This document shows positions 29,573 to 39,643 of a DNA stretch of 42,546 nucleotides, piece after piece. The notes below the pieces were generated by a model, which was given only the letters and a program-made list of their open reading frames with translations, made no database searches and was not told the origin of the DNA. Origin of the DNA: a virus; IMG/VR virus record IMGVR_UViG_3300031902_000020, positions 1 through 42,546 of that record, one strand, 5' to 3'. Each line of letters starts with the position of its first letter. The first letter of the stretch is position 1. The position numbers were made by a program, and so were the translations under genes.

Positions 29573-31944
29573 TGACAAGGGACTATGTAGGCAGAGTGAA
29601 CGGCCCCGCGAAGATGAAAAACTTCCGGGGCATGAACCCTGCCTCGTCCGAAATCAATCAAGATCCGAATGGCGGCATTGATATTTTGAACTGTGATCTC
29701 AGCACGATCGGTTCCGTGAAGATGCGGAAGGGTTGGATTGCGGTTGATAGTGTGCCGTCGCTTCCTTTTTTCACTGTGGACGGTGTCATTGATCTGGCGA
29801 CTTCAGCCGGTGAAGCACTCATCATTTTTTGCAATGCGAAAGTGTTTAGGCTCATTGGCAACGTATTGACGGATATCACGGCGGCAAATTCCATCACGGC
29901 TGGTTTCCGCTGGCGGGGATGCCAGTCTCATGATCATGTTTTCATGGGCAACGGCAAGGACCAGCCATTGGTGATTGGGCTGACGGGTAATGCCGTTACC
30001 TATTCCGACTACTCGAAAGCCAACAGCTCGACGCCTGCGATTCCCGTGGGCGTGACAATTAACACGCCGCCTGATGTTCGATGGAACAAGACAGCGCACG
30101 GGCTTGTGAATGGTAATCAGATTAAACTCACGACGACTGGCACGATGCCTGCGCCTTTTGTGGCCGGGACGATCTACTTTGTCGTGGGTTCAGCACCGAA
30201 CGAGTTTCAGTTAGCTGCGACGCTTGGCGGCGGGGCGATCACCTACACGACAGCAGGTAGTGGGACGTTTGCCTATACACAGACGGGCGTCGATCAGACC
30301 CCCTCCTCCTGGGCCTCGGCGCCCCCGCTAGGCTTCGTGCTGCTCAATCAGCTTGGCGCCGATCGCATGTGGGCTTGGAACGCCGTCACGGTGTTCTATT
30401 CCGCGCTTTATGAGCCGTGGGATTATGTGGCCGCGAACAATGCGGGATTCATTGATATTCGCCCTGGTGATGGTGAAACGGTGAGTCTCGTGACGGGTTC
30501 CTATGGCTTTGTGGCCGTGATGACGACGGGAAATTCAGCCGGTCGCACGTTGGTTTATCTTGGAACCGGTCCTGCGGATTTGACGCTCAATCACGTTCTG
30601 CCGATGGGCTGTGTATCGCCTGATTCCAGCGTGACGATTGGAGACGATATCGTTTTCCTTTCACCCTATGGCCCGTCGAATTTAAAACGATTTATCAACG
30701 GAACGCAGTTGATCCAAAACATGATTGGCTTTTCGATTGCGCCTCTCATGCACGACACGGCTTCATTGGACGGTTGGGGCGATTGCGTGGCATATCACGA
30801 CATCGTGAATCGCCGTGCGATCTGGTGGCTTCCTCAAGGTGACGTTCCCAACCAAGGTTTCGTCTATCAGTATGACGTTCAATCATGGTCGCGCTTTAAT
30901 GGTTGGTCGATCAACTGTGTGACGCGAACGAGTGGCAATCAGTTGATCGCCGGAACGACGAATGGCAAACTCATGATCTTGAATCAAGGCGGTGATGATA
31001 ATGGGGTCGGAATCGACGCCCATTACACGACTGCATGGTTTGACAAAGGCGAGCCGGAACGAAATATGACCTGTCCTTTCATGGAACTTTGGGTCAGGGT
31101 ATCTGGAGTTAAAATTTCCATCACTTCCTCCTGGGATTATGGCGATCTGGTGGATAGTCACGATCTCGATTATGTGGCAACTGGAAGTGAATGGGGATTG
31201 AATGCCACGGATCAAAATCAGAATGTGAAATGGTGGGGACCTCTTCCCTCGATTTTAACAGAAGTGGTCAAGCCTTCTGCAAACGATATTTTGGTTTCGG
31301 CCTCCAATGGAACGGTGACTGATCCTACGCTCGCCTATGATTTTTTGACGCCTGACGATTTGACGACATGGGCTCAGTTGAATGCCTATTCAACAAACCC
31401 CGCGAATCAGAATTTTGCGAATCTCACAGTTAAAACTTTCCCTGCGCTTCCTGCCCATACTTATGTTTCAAAGACTTTAAAATTTAATGTGGCGTCTCGT
31501 AATTTCGCGGGAGTCAATAGCACGGCTGAATGCAATGTTGATTATTCGTTGGATGGTGGAAGCACTTGGACGACGGCGGTTTTGTTCACGTATGCTTCCA
31601 ATGTTCTTCAAACCTATAGCGTTCCTCTTTCTTTGTCTCAAAATCTCGCTCTTGTAAGAGTGAGAGCTGTGGTAGGAGTCATGACCGCAATCATTCCTGG
31701 AATGGGCGTTTATGATTCAGAAATGGAATGCATTCTTTCGGATGTCTGGATCGAAGGCGATTACCATTCTGATTCGTCTTCTTTGATCACAGAGGGTGTT
31801 TGGCAGAACAGTAGCTTCGCGCATGTGCGAACGGACATCTACGGCATTGGACGATCCGTGCAATTTACTTTCCAAATGAACGGCAGCGGTAGCTGTGAAA
31901 TTCTAGCCTACCGTCCTGACCTCAGATCCAAGGGGCTCCTATGA
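29572..31944 (+). CDS. Tail nozzle protein (tail tubular B-like)
   Basis: 790 residues in the place of T7 gp12. It opens FRGMNPASSEINQDPNGGIDILNCDLSTIGSVKMRKGWIAVD, a start shared by many podovirus tail-tube proteins (list of inputs, then a propeller). Beta-strand-rich all along with few helices; GDDIVFLSPYGPSNLKRF and AIWWLPQGDVPNQGFVYQYDVQSWSRFNG resemble propeller blades. It should form the tail nozzle. The second half is AT-richer than the first. Confidence 0.75.
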   Translation: MTRDYVGRVNGPAKMKNFRGMNPASSEINQDPNGGIDILNCDLSTIGSVKMRKGWIAVDSVPSLPFFTVDGVIDLATSAGEALIIFCNAKVFRLIGNVLTDITAANSITAGFRWRGCQSHDHVFMGNGKDQPLVIGLTGNAVTYSDYSKANSSTPAIPVGVTINTPPDVRWNKTAHGLVNGNQIKLTTTGTMPAPFVAGTIYFVVGSAPNEFQLAATLGGGAITYTTAGSGTFAYTQTGVDQTPSSWASAPPLGFVLLNQLGADRMWAWNAVTVFYSALYEPWDYVAANNAGFIDIRPGDGETVSLVTGSYGFVAVMTTGNSAGRTLVYLGTGPADLTLNHVLPMGCVSPDSSVTIGDDIVFLSPYGPSNLKRFINGTQLIQNMIGFSIAPLMHDTASLDGWGDCVAYHDIVNRRAIWWLPQGDVPNQGFVYQYDVQSWSRFNGWSINCVTRTSGNQLIAGTTNGKLMILNQGGDDNGVGIDAHYTTAWFDKGEPERNMTCPFMELWVRVSGVKISITSSWDYGDLVDSHDLDYVATGSEWGLNATDQNQNVKWWGPLPSILTEVVKPSANDILVSASNGTVTDPTLAYDFLTPDDLTTWAQLNAYSTNPANQNFANLTVKTFPALPAHTYVSKTLKFNVASRNFAGVNSTAECNVDYSLDGGSTWTTAVLFTYASNVLQTYSVPLSLSQNLALVRVRAVVGVMTAIIPGMGVYDSEMECILSDVWIEGDYHSDSSSLITEGVWQNSSFAHVRTDIYGIGRSVQFTFQMNGSGSCEILAYRPDLRSKGLL

Positions 31945-32498
31945 AACTCTGTGTCGAATCCATTAAACCTACGGCTCAGGAAGTTCTGGCCATTCACGAG
32001 CGGTTGGATATCGTGACTGGCTTCATGCGGGCGAACCCTGGCGTCTTCTTTGACCTCGCTGAGAAAGCCGTGTGGCTGGATTTCGTGGAATCAAAAACGA
32101 ACGAGAGTCAGTTCAAAGTCTGTATGATCTTTGGCCCTGAACCGATGACCGCACAGCTTTATGCCTTCCCTTCGCTGGCTGCGGATCAGGAAATGGACAC
32201 TCCCGCCATTTGTCGGGCAGCTCATTTCATGGGCAAGAATCTCATGGCTGATTTGAAAGCGAACGGTATTCACCGGGTTCATGCGGTGGTGCCGATGAAC
32301 TGCGTTCGCGGCCTTCGTTTTCTCAAGTCTCTTACTGGGATGGTAGAGACGAGTCCGATCAAGGGAATGCGGGATGTCTTTCACAACGGAACCCGGTGGC
32401 TGAACGCGGCGGCTTTGGAGTTGGTTTTGAAAGATCCTGCACAAATTGAGGAAACGCCTCACACTGAAGTCAAGGGGAATATTGCTGTAGGAGGGTGA
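31941..32498 (+). CDS. GNAT-like internal virion protein A-like
   Basis: 185 residues starting within the nozzle gene's stop (ATGA). Strands and helices alternate in the order of a GNAT fold (VWLDFVESK..., FKVCMIFGPEPMTAQLYAFPSLAAD, FMGKNLMADLKANGIHRVHAVVPMNCVRGLRFLKSLTGM). T7 gp13-like proteins, which lie at this point in T7-type genomes, show a similar fold. The acetyl-CoA loop is not clear, so a structural or assembly role is more likely than an enzyme. Confidence in the family is moderate. Confidence 0.55.
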   Translation: MKLCVESIKPTAQEVLAIHERLDIVTGFMRANPGVFFDLAEKAVWLDFVESKTNESQFKVCMIFGPEPMTAQLYAFPSLAADQEMDTPAICRAAHFMGKNLMADLKANGIHRVHAVVPMNCVRGLRFLKSLTGMVETSPIKGMRDVFHNGTRWLNAAALELVLKDPAQIEETPHTEVKGNIAVGG

Positions 32499-32499
32499 C

Positions 32500-33681
32500 A
32501 TGGGCTTTTCAGGGAGTGGAGCGGTATCAGGTGCGGCGGCTGGCGCTGCTCTTGGCCCTTGGGGCGCATTGGGGGGCGGTCTTCTAGGCGGCTTCTTTGG
32601 CGGCGGCTCTCAGGCTCAAAATACACCTGCGCCTATGCCCACCAACTATTACGGCATGAATGGAAGCGGAATGTTTTATAACCCCTCCACAGGGGGGTAT
32701 ACCAGTCTCGACCCGAGGATGACGGGCGCTGATCAAGGCGCTTTGATGAAGTATCAGCAGATGATGTCTTCATTGACTGGCGGTGGAGGCACTGTTTCTT
32801 CTGAAGCAGCAAGTCAAGCTCAGACTCTAAAAGATCAAATCAACGATCCTAAGACGCCTCCGGCCATGAAGCAAGAGCTTCAGAATCGGCTGAATACGCT
32901 GAATTCTGCTGCTCGAACGACAGGAAATTTCACCAATCCATTGGGCCAGATTGGCGTGACGGACCCGAATCGCCAGCTTGAATTTCAGAAGCAGACGGGA
33001 ACGGTTCAGGATTACCTGAAGAACACGCTCGACAATTCCATGAACCAGCGAACGCTCGGAGAGAACACGGCGCTCGCGTCTCGTGGTCTGTCGTCCAGTT
33101 CCAACTCTCAGTATGGCGCTGATCAGCGTGGACTCGATTATGGCGTGGCGAGTGGCCAGAATGCCATCACAGCCAATGACTATCTGCGCTCGCTTCAGAA
33201 TGCTGATGAGCAAAAGAAATATCAGATGTTCAACCTCGCGCAAGGCGGCGCTCAACAGATCAATGGAAACCAGCTTTCCCAGGAACAGCTTGCCTTGAAT
33301 CAGATGATGATGGGGATGCAAGCGGGCCAGGGATACAACAATTCCATGGATGCGTGGAACCGCCAGGGAGCAGCCATTGACGCTGCGAACAAGGGTCAGA
33401 CTGCTCAGGGATGGAACAGCGCTTTGAGTGGCATCATGGGTGGCGTGGCGAATGGCTCTCAGGGAAGCACCTTCGACTGGAAGAAATTTGGCCAGGGCGC
33501 GGCAGGCACGATGTCAGGCACGAGCCCAAATCTTTGGAACCTTGCGGCCCAGCCTTCGAATTCGGGCGGTTTCAATTGGGGCGGCTCAAGTTCTTCGATA
33601 CCTTATACGGGCGGCTGGAATTCAAATCAACCGGGTGCAACGCCTTCGACCAATTGGTCCTTCAGCACCAGTAATCATTAG
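32500..33681 (+). CDS. Internal virion (ejection) protein, gp14-like
   Basis: 393 residues. The N-terminus is a Gly/Ala-rich hydrophobic segment (SGSGAVSGAAAGAALGPWGALGGGLLGGFFGGG) as in T7 gp14-type proteins that insert into the outer membrane on infection. The rest is Gln/Asn/Ser-rich with a helical centre (LKDQINDPKTPPAMKQELQNRLN; QRTLGENTALASRGLSSSSNSQYGADQRG) and a Gly/Ser/Asn-rich end. It is the first of three ejection-type genes in order. The GGAGGG site lies just ahead. Confidence 0.75.
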   Translation: MGFSGSGAVSGAAAGAALGPWGALGGGLLGGFFGGGSQAQNTPAPMPTNYYGMNGSGMFYNPSTGGYTSLDPRMTGADQGALMKYQQMMSSLTGGGGTVSSEAASQAQTLKDQINDPKTPPAMKQELQNRLNTLNSAARTTGNFTNPLGQIGVTDPNRQLEFQKQTGTVQDYLKNTLDNSMNQRTLGENTALASRGLSSSSNSQYGADQRGLDYGVASGQNAITANDYLRSLQNADEQKKYQMFNLAQGGAQQINGNQLSQEQLALNQMMMGMQAGQGYNNSMDAWNRQGAAIDAANKGQTAQGWNSALSGIMGGVANGSQGSTFDWKKFGQGAAGTMSGTSPNLWNLAAQPSNSGGFNWGGSSSSIPYTGGWNSNQPGATPSTNWSFSTSNH

Positions 33682-33690
33682 GAGGAAGTC

Positions 33691-34686
33691 ATGGATTCCC
33701 CGACCATCTATCCCATGCGCTTTCCCAGCATTCCTGCTGAGCAACGCCCGAGTAGCATCAGTGATCTCTTGCCATCTACCTACATGGGCCAGCCGAGTCC
33801 CTTCAACGCTTCCATGCAGCAAGTGGGACAGATGCTCCAGGCCAAGCGAGCGGACGCTGATCAAGCGACTCAGGCGGCGTTGCATTTTGGCCCTTCAGTA
33901 GCACCCGGTCAGATCGCCGCCTTGAATGATTACTTATTCAAGCGCGGTGCCCAGCCTTATGGGGGCGTCATGGATACTCAGAATCCAGGTTCGACGCTTC
34001 AGGTTCCTGGTGGCGATACGGCAACTCCATTCAATACTGGTGGTCAGGTAGCTGATCAGACGGCGGCTGAGACGGCGGCGGCTCTTGCTGCAAAGCAGGA
34101 AGCGGCCAAGGCAGCTCAGAGAATTCAGCTTCAGCGATTGAACCAGCAGGCCTCTCAATTCGAGCAACGGACCAAGGATCGAGCGGCGGCGTTGCTCCAG
34201 TCGAAAGTCATTCAGGACCGGAACGATCAGCGAATGCGAATGTTGGCGCACGAGAAGCTGACTTTCCAGGGTCAGAAACTCCAGACGTTCAACGCGGCTC
34301 AGGGCATTCATTCTGCGGCTGCAACGGCGTTCGGGAACGCCAACAAAACTCAGAGTCTTATCTCTCAAAAAGAAAAGGAAATGGCCACGAATTATTCGAT
34401 GGGGCCTGATGAGAAACAGAAAGCGATGGATGAACTGGCGACGTTGCATTCGCAGGCGGAAGCTGAAAATGAGCGAGGCAAGGCGCTTAGCGCTCAGGCT
34501 GAAGGGCTTTTGAACGGCCTCTCAGGCACTCAACCTGGGCCTCCTGCTCCAAAACCGATTCCTTCGACTTTGTTCACGGATGCTGGGAAGAATCCTCGCT
34601 TCCCGAATGCGGCCTATGGCACGATGAACGGCCAGCCTGGATGGTATGTGAAGGATGCTCAAGGGAATAAAACTAAGGTGGAATGA
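33691..34686 (+). CDS. Internal virion (ejection) protein, gp15-like
   Basis: 331 residues, rich in Ala/Gln, with a long helix-forming centre (about 105-270) likely to be coiled coil (AAETAAALAAKQEAAKAAQRIQ, QRTKDRAAALLQSKVIQDRND). The end (PNAAYGTMNGQPGWYVKDAQGNKTKVE) is a small beta unit. Order and composition match the middle of the T7 ejection trio (periplasmic tube). TAGGAGG precedes ATG. Overlaps the next gene by ATGA. Confidence 0.65.
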   Translation: MDSPTIYPMRFPSIPAEQRPSSISDLLPSTYMGQPSPFNASMQQVGQMLQAKRADADQATQAALHFGPSVAPGQIAALNDYLFKRGAQPYGGVMDTQNPGSTLQVPGGDTATPFNTGGQVADQTAAETAAALAAKQEAAKAAQRIQLQRLNQQASQFEQRTKDRAAALLQSKVIQDRNDQRMRMLAHEKLTFQGQKLQTFNAAQGIHSAAATAFGNANKTQSLISQKEKEMATNYSMGPDEKQKAMDELATLHSQAEAENERGKALSAQAEGLLNGLSGTQPGPPAPKPIPSTLFTDAGKNPRFPNAAYGTMNGQPGWYVKDAQGNKTKVE

Positions 34687-37600
34687 TGCCCCTCAAGCTG
34701 GATGCTGAAGGATTTCCTATCGCGGAAGCCCCAAAGGTGGACGCGGAAGGATTTCCTATTGCTGCTCCGGCCTCAGTTGTTCCTCCTGATTTCGCAGCCT
34801 ACAAAGCCTCTCAACAGCCCGCGCCTTATGAAGAAGGCAATTCTGAATTCGCTCCCGTTGTCCCTGGTGAGCAGTCGAGTCCCTCCGTGGCTCCGAGTCT
34901 CCCATCTGCTGCTGGGCTTCTCACGAAGCTGAAGGCGATCCCTGGCCGCTTGGCTGCTTACGCCACCGAGAAGGGCCAGGAAACGGTGGCCGCTCAGCAA
35001 GCTCAGCTTCAGAAGATGGGGCCGCTGAACTATGCCTTTTTCCAGGGCGGTCCTGAATTGGCTCTGGAAGCCGGGAAGTCAGTGGTTGGGAAGGCTCACA
35101 AGCTTTTCACGGCGCTCTCCCCGAACCGCGCCAAGGAAAATGCCCAGTGGGCTGAGAGCGATATGCGGGATTTGCTCAAGGAAGTCGGGGACAAGGTTCC
35201 GACTCCGGAGCAGATGGATCGTTTCCGCCAGCGCCACGCCTACGCCGAGCAGATGTGGGGGCTCTCCGAGAAGGAGCGCGGGGCTCGCCAGCAAGCCGTC
35301 CAGGGCTTCCAGGAGCGCATGGACAAGGCGACCCTACCGGGAACCCCAGCCGCGAGGCTTGTAGGTGGCATGGCGCCTCTTGCGGCTCAGGCCGCACTGG
35401 CTCCTGGAACCATTCCGATAGAGGCAGGCATCAACGCTGTAGCGACCGGCGATTTGAACAATCCGACTTACGAGCAGACGACCGGCCAGCAGATCAAGGA
35501 AGGGCTCTCAGGGTATGGCTTCGGCAAACTGATGATGGCGGGCGTCCCTGGCGTTCCGATTGCCCGAGCCTTGCAAGGGGCAGGCGTGAGCCCGGTTCCT
35601 GCGAACCTTGCCGGGTTGGGGGCGACTTCGGTTGTCATGACCCAGGGAGGCCATCAGCTTGAGCGCTACCTGACTACGCCTCACGGAGATATCCCAGCGG
35701 CCCCAGGCGTGGAGGACTACGCCCGTGACTTTGCCACTCAGCTAGGACTCGGGGCTCATACCCTGGGCCAGCGCCTAGTGGCTCCTGCCGGGGCACCGGC
35801 TGTCGGTCAGCCTTCGGCGCCCGTGGATATGGGCGTGGTGCCTCGAGAAACGCCGCAAGCGCCCGGGAGCCTCAATGCCCCGCCTGTGGAGTCCAGGCCC
35901 CTTCCTGAGCCTCTGGCGGCTTCCCATGAGCCTGTCCGGAGTCTTGCCCAAGTAGGCGAGCGGCTGGGCTCCCTTAATCCCCTCGGTCCCGAGTCCCCAC
36001 CCTTCATCCAGCCTCAGACCTACACCCGGCCCCTCACGGCTGAAGCCGAGCCTTCCAAGGGCCTCGTAACGCGAGGCATTCGAGTTGAGCCTTCTCCCAC
36101 TGAGGGCTTGCCAGATGCCTACGGCCTCGCGCCTGTGGAGACGATTCCCAAGTCACCTACGGCCTACAAGACCCTCCACGAACACGAAGCCGAAATGTCT
36201 CATGTGAAGCAGCAGCGTCAAGCTGACCGTGAGGCTTTCGACTCAGGGCCCTTGGCAGCTACCGCCGATATCAGCCCTGAGCATCATGCCGAAGCGGATC
36301 GGATCATTGAGGCTCGACACATCGTTTCAACATCTGAACAGCGGGCGCTTGAGGCTGAACGACAGATCAACGAGATTCAATTTAAAAACGCAAAGACTCA
36401 AGCTGATCGCTTCAAGGAAGGCTTACCTCCACTTGAAGCCAAGGATCTGATTCAAACTCCTGATAAGTTGACCATTCAAGCCAAGAATCGCATGGCTCCA
36501 GACGATCCGCTTCGTGTCCTGGCGGCTTCAGAGCCCGAGCATCCCGATGCTCAGCGAGCGCTTCAGGTGGCTCAGGAGCAGCAGCAAGCTCTGGCGCCTG
36601 AGTATGCAGCCGGAACGCCCAAGGATGAAGGCGGCGACATCTTCCACGCGAGGCGCGTTGCCATCAAGAACGCGCCGGATGAGCCTAGCCTGTGGGCGAA
36701 GACCAAAGAGTTCTTTGGCGGTGAGCCTACGATGCCTCCTGAGACGGGTATCCCTGGATCGAGCAAGCGGCCCCTTCAGAAAGATCCTTCAGCCAAGAAG
36801 CGTCTCTACGAGACGGTGGATGGCCCTGTAGGTCCGACTGTGATCTACAAGGGCGAACCGGGTGATACGTCTTTCAAGATCGTAGGCCGGAGCGGGAAGA
36901 TCCAGGAAGCAGATATCACCAGCCGCAGGGAATCCACCAAGGATGAAATCACTCACGCCACTTCTCAGGTTGAAGTGCCCGGTGAGATTGATCCCGAGAC
37001 TGGCGTCCAGGCATCGCCCCACGTTGAGATTCATCCTGAAGAAGGGATTCAATTCTCCCGCAACGCTGTGGCTTCAGCTACGCAGGCACGAGAAACAGCG
37101 CGGGATGCCATTCGTGGGCGCCAGGTTTTGGATAATCTCAAGTCAAATCCCAAGATGTTCCTGGAAGGTTCGCGCCCGACTGATCCCAAGAAAAGCGACT
37201 GGCGTTCTGTTTCCGAGCTTCCAATTAGCAATCAAGCGAAGATGCGGTTAGCTCCAGGCGGCAAGGAAGCCTACGTTCGCTCGGATGTAGCAAATACGCT
37301 TGTTGAATACTTCGGGACTTCTGGCGCGAAGGAAGCGCACTTCTTCTCTGGCCTGGATCGGATGAGCCGCCAGTGGATTGAGCGTGGGTTCATGACGAAT
37401 CCCTTCATCCATTTCCCGAATCAGTTTGCCCATGGCCTTGGAGCGTTGGCTGGTGAAGGCCTGACGGGGAAGCAGGCTTCAGAGGCGCTGGCTCACGCTT
37501 ACCGTGAGGGTTCGAATCCGAATTCAGAATATGTGAATCGAGCCAAGGCCGCAGGCGTGAAGCAGATGTCAGAAGGCCGCGTGTTTGGCCAGGATGAAAA

Positions 37601-38966
37601 CATGACTGCTCACGAAGCGGCCACGCAGCGCCTTGAGAAAGCCTTGGGGCACGAGCCAGGAACGCTTGGAAAGGTGGAAGGGAATCAGATCAAGAATGGT
37701 TTCAAGGCAGTGAATCAGAAAGCAGTCTGGCAGGTTGACGATGCGATCCGGAACACCCTCTTCTACCAGAAGATCGCCAGCGGCATGACGCCTGCTGAGG
37801 CTGCGAAATATGCCAATGAAAACTATGTCGGATATCACACTGACACGAATCTCTTTGAATTGAACCCTGACCGCAGTCCGCGCGACTTCCGGGAGTATGG
37901 CAAGAAGGCTGCGAATTACCTCTACAGTGGCTTCGTGACGGGCAAGGGGCAGAGCAAGAATGATTTCCAGGCCGCAGGCGGGACGCTCGCTCGCACTCTC
38001 ATCGCGCCCCTCTTCCATACTTTCCGAACGAATTCAGCCATGCTCCTGGGTCACGAGATCAAAGGCGCGGGCGTAGATGCCGCTCAAGGAAGTCTGAAGG
38101 GCCTCGGCAAGCTGGCGAACACAGCGGCTGTGGGAACGGCTGTCGGGGGCATTGTCGGTCAGACCCTTTCGGATGCTCTGCTCTCCGAGAAGGAAAAGAA
38201 GCAAGGCAAGGAATACCAGATGCGAATGGGCGGTCCCTTCCATTGGTGGGATACCGCTCAGAAGGCCCTGGAAGGTCGTGCCAACAAGTTCCAGACCGCT
38301 GCTGCTATCGCCACGCCCAATCCTCTCTTCAAGCACTTGGTAGGCAAGGTAGGCTTTGGAACCGACGTTTCCACCGGGCGCCGCGCTCCGGCGACGAGCC
38401 TTTCCGAGCTAGGCGACACTGCCCTTTCCAGCGTTCTGCCTACCGGGGACATTGGCCGGAATGCCTTGCAAGGCCAGGGAAGCGCCAAGGACATGACGGC
38501 TTCGTTCCTGATGGGAAAGAATGTCCCCAATGCGGCTTTCCAGATGATGCTCGCTCATCCTGATACTCAGGCCGCAGGGACGCCAGACTATGAGCAGAGC
38601 AAAGCCAATTTTGCGCTGATCTCCAAGCTCCGCGAGTTGGAACCTGGAACCAAAGAGTATGCCGCCACGATCCAGGATGCCGTGAAAGAAGGTGTTCTTA
38701 CCAAGCGCCAGATTGAGAATGCCGCGAAGCGCTCAAATCAGTCTGAGCTTGAGCATGCCAGAGCGCTTGCCAAGTTTTCAACGCCTGAATGGGCTGTCAA
38801 GGCTGCTGATGAATATGCCGAGCGGAGTCCTGAGATTGCTCGGGCGCTCTATGCTGAGGCTGAAAAGAAACTCGGAGCGCAGTCCAAAAAATTCACGGGA
38901 GAGCGTAGTCTGAAGTTGCTCGGGCAGATTCAAGGGATCGAAAACAAAAAGCTTTTGCTTCGCTAG
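34683..38966 (+). CDS. Giant internal virion protein, gp16-like
   Basis: 1427 residues, the largest gene. It starts with two copies of an (L/V)DAEGFPIA unit (6-14 and 19-27), then a Pro/Ala-rich linker, a hydrophobic Gly/Ala region (about 225-260), long charged helical stretches, and a C-terminal third with GFMTNPFIHFPNQFAHGLGALAGEGL and AAVGTAVGGIVGQTLSDAL membrane-active-looking segments. I see no transglycosylase motif. Size and place match the last ejection protein of T7-like and N4-like phages, which crosses the inner membrane with the DNA. Some domains may be of the polyvalent-protein kind. Confidence 0.75.
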   Translation: MMPLKLDAEGFPIAEAPKVDAEGFPIAAPASVVPPDFAAYKASQQPAPYEEGNSEFAPVVPGEQSSPSVAPSLPSAAGLLTKLKAIPGRLAAYATEKGQETVAAQQAQLQKMGPLNYAFFQGGPELALEAGKSVVGKAHKLFTALSPNRAKENAQWAESDMRDLLKEVGDKVPTPEQMDRFRQRHAYAEQMWGLSEKERGARQQAVQGFQERMDKATLPGTPAARLVGGMAPLAAQAALAPGTIPIEAGINAVATGDLNNPTYEQTTGQQIKEGLSGYGFGKLMMAGVPGVPIARALQGAGVSPVPANLAGLGATSVVMTQGGHQLERYLTTPHGDIPAAPGVEDYARDFATQLGLGAHTLGQRLVAPAGAPAVGQPSAPVDMGVVPRETPQAPGSLNAPPVESRPLPEPLAASHEPVRSLAQVGERLGSLNPLGPESPPFIQPQTYTRPLTAEAEPSKGLVTRGIRVEPSPTEGLPDAYGLAPVETIPKSPTAYKTLHEHEAEMSHVKQQRQADREAFDSGPLAATADISPEHHAEADRIIEARHIVSTSEQRALEAERQINEIQFKNAKTQADRFKEGLPPLEAKDLIQTPDKLTIQAKNRMAPDDPLRVLAASEPEHPDAQRALQVAQEQQQALAPEYAAGTPKDEGGDIFHARRVAIKNAPDEPSLWAKTKEFFGGEPTMPPETGIPGSSKRPLQKDPSAKKRLYETVDGPVGPTVIYKGEPGDTSFKIVGRSGKIQEADITSRRESTKDEITHATSQVEVPGEIDPETGVQASPHVEIHPEEGIQFSRNAVASATQARETARDAIRGRQVLDNLKSNPKMFLEGSRPTDPKKSDWRSVSELPISNQAKMRLAPGGKEAYVRSDVANTLVEYFGTSGAKEAHFFSGLDRMSRQWIERGFMTNPFIHFPNQFAHGLGALAGEGLTGKQASEALAHAYREGSNPNSEYVNRAKAAGVKQMSEGRVFGQDENMTAHEAATQRLEKALGHEPGTLGKVEGNQIKNGFKAVNQKAVWQVDDAIRNTLFYQKIASGMTPAEAAKYANENYVGYHTDTNLFELNPDRSPRDFREYGKKAANYLYSGFVTGKGQSKNDFQAAGGTLARTLIAPLFHTFRTNSAMLLGHEIKGAGVDAAQGSLKGLGKLANTAAVGTAVGGIVGQTLSDALLSEKEKKQGKEYQMRMGGPFHWWDTAQKALEGRANKFQTAAAIATPNPLFKHLVGKVGFGTDVSTGRRAPATSLSELGDTALSSVLPTGDIGRNALQGQGSAKDMTASFLMGKNVPNAAFQMMLAHPDTQAAGTPDYEQSKANFALISKLRELEPGTKEYAATIQDAVKEGVLTKRQIENAAKRSNQSELEHARALAKFSTPEWAVKAADEYAERSPEIARALYAEAEKKLGAQSKKFTGERSLKLLGQIQGIENKKLLLR

Positions 38967-38974
38967 GGGGTGCC

Positions 38975-39643
38975 ATGTCCTACGCTCACATTGCCATCGT
39001 TCAAGTAGTTCCGGGCACCAAAACCCTGGCTCCGTTGATGAATTCAAACTACACGATCATCATTGATCGGATCAATGCGCTTTCCGATACGGCCAATTCT
39101 GACGATACGGCTATCGCGGCGAACACGGCGCTTAACGCGAATATCGCCGGTCGGCTTCAGCAAGTCACAGATCAGATGGGCGGCACCACGACAGGCACCG
39201 ATCCGAACAAGGTGCTTGCCTTCACGCCAGGGAGCCCTTCTAATCAGGTCGTGGGCCGCACGAGCTACTGGTTCTATGAATTCGCCGTGGATCTGAATTA
39301 CCCTCAGCCGATCTACAAGTGCGATGCTCCACGCTCCACGGTTCCGGCTGGCTGTGGATATATCAACATGGGCGGCGTCCCGACGAATAGCGCGGGGCAG
39401 ATCAAGCTTCAGCAGAAAATCAGCGGCGCGGGCGCCTGGGTCGATGTCGCTGGTTACGTTTGGAATTTCCTCAATAGCGACGCGACGGAAGTCTTGGTGC
39501 CTATTAGTCCGGTGCCTTCGGTTGCGACCTTCACGGCGGACACACTACTTCAGGCGGTGGTAGTCTCGGGCAGCACCGGGGCTGTGCTGCCGCACAACAT
39601 CACGCTCGTCTTGGGCATGACGGAAGCTGCGAGGAACCAGTAA
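38975..39643 (+). CDS. Hypothetical tail/virion protein (222 aa)
   Basis: 222 residues, neutral. An N-terminal part with helices (NYTIIIDRINALSDTANSDDTAIAANTALNANIAGRLQQ) is followed by beta-rich sequence (IKLQQKISGAGAWVDVAGYVWNFLNSD; VLLPHNITLVLG-type strands). The pattern suggests a short fibre or a cap with a helical bundle stem. GGGGGTG precedes the ATG. It ends in the start of the next gene (TAATG). No family recognised. Confidence 0.65.
   Translation: MSYAHIAIVQVVPGTKTLAPLMNSNYTIIIDRINALSDTANSDDTAIAANTALNANIAGRLQQVTDQMGGTTTGTDPNKVLAFTPGSPSNQVVGRTSYWFYEFAVDLNYPQPIYKCDAPRSTVPAGCGYINMGGVPTNSAGQIKLQQKISGAGAWVDVAGYVWNFLNSDATEVLVPISPVPSVATFTADTLLQAVVVSGSTGAVLPHNITLVLGMTEAARNQ

Noticed and set aside
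35079-35397. Minus-strand frames under the giant ejection protein
   Set aside because: Antisense shadows without ribosome sites in a block transcribed rightward throughout.
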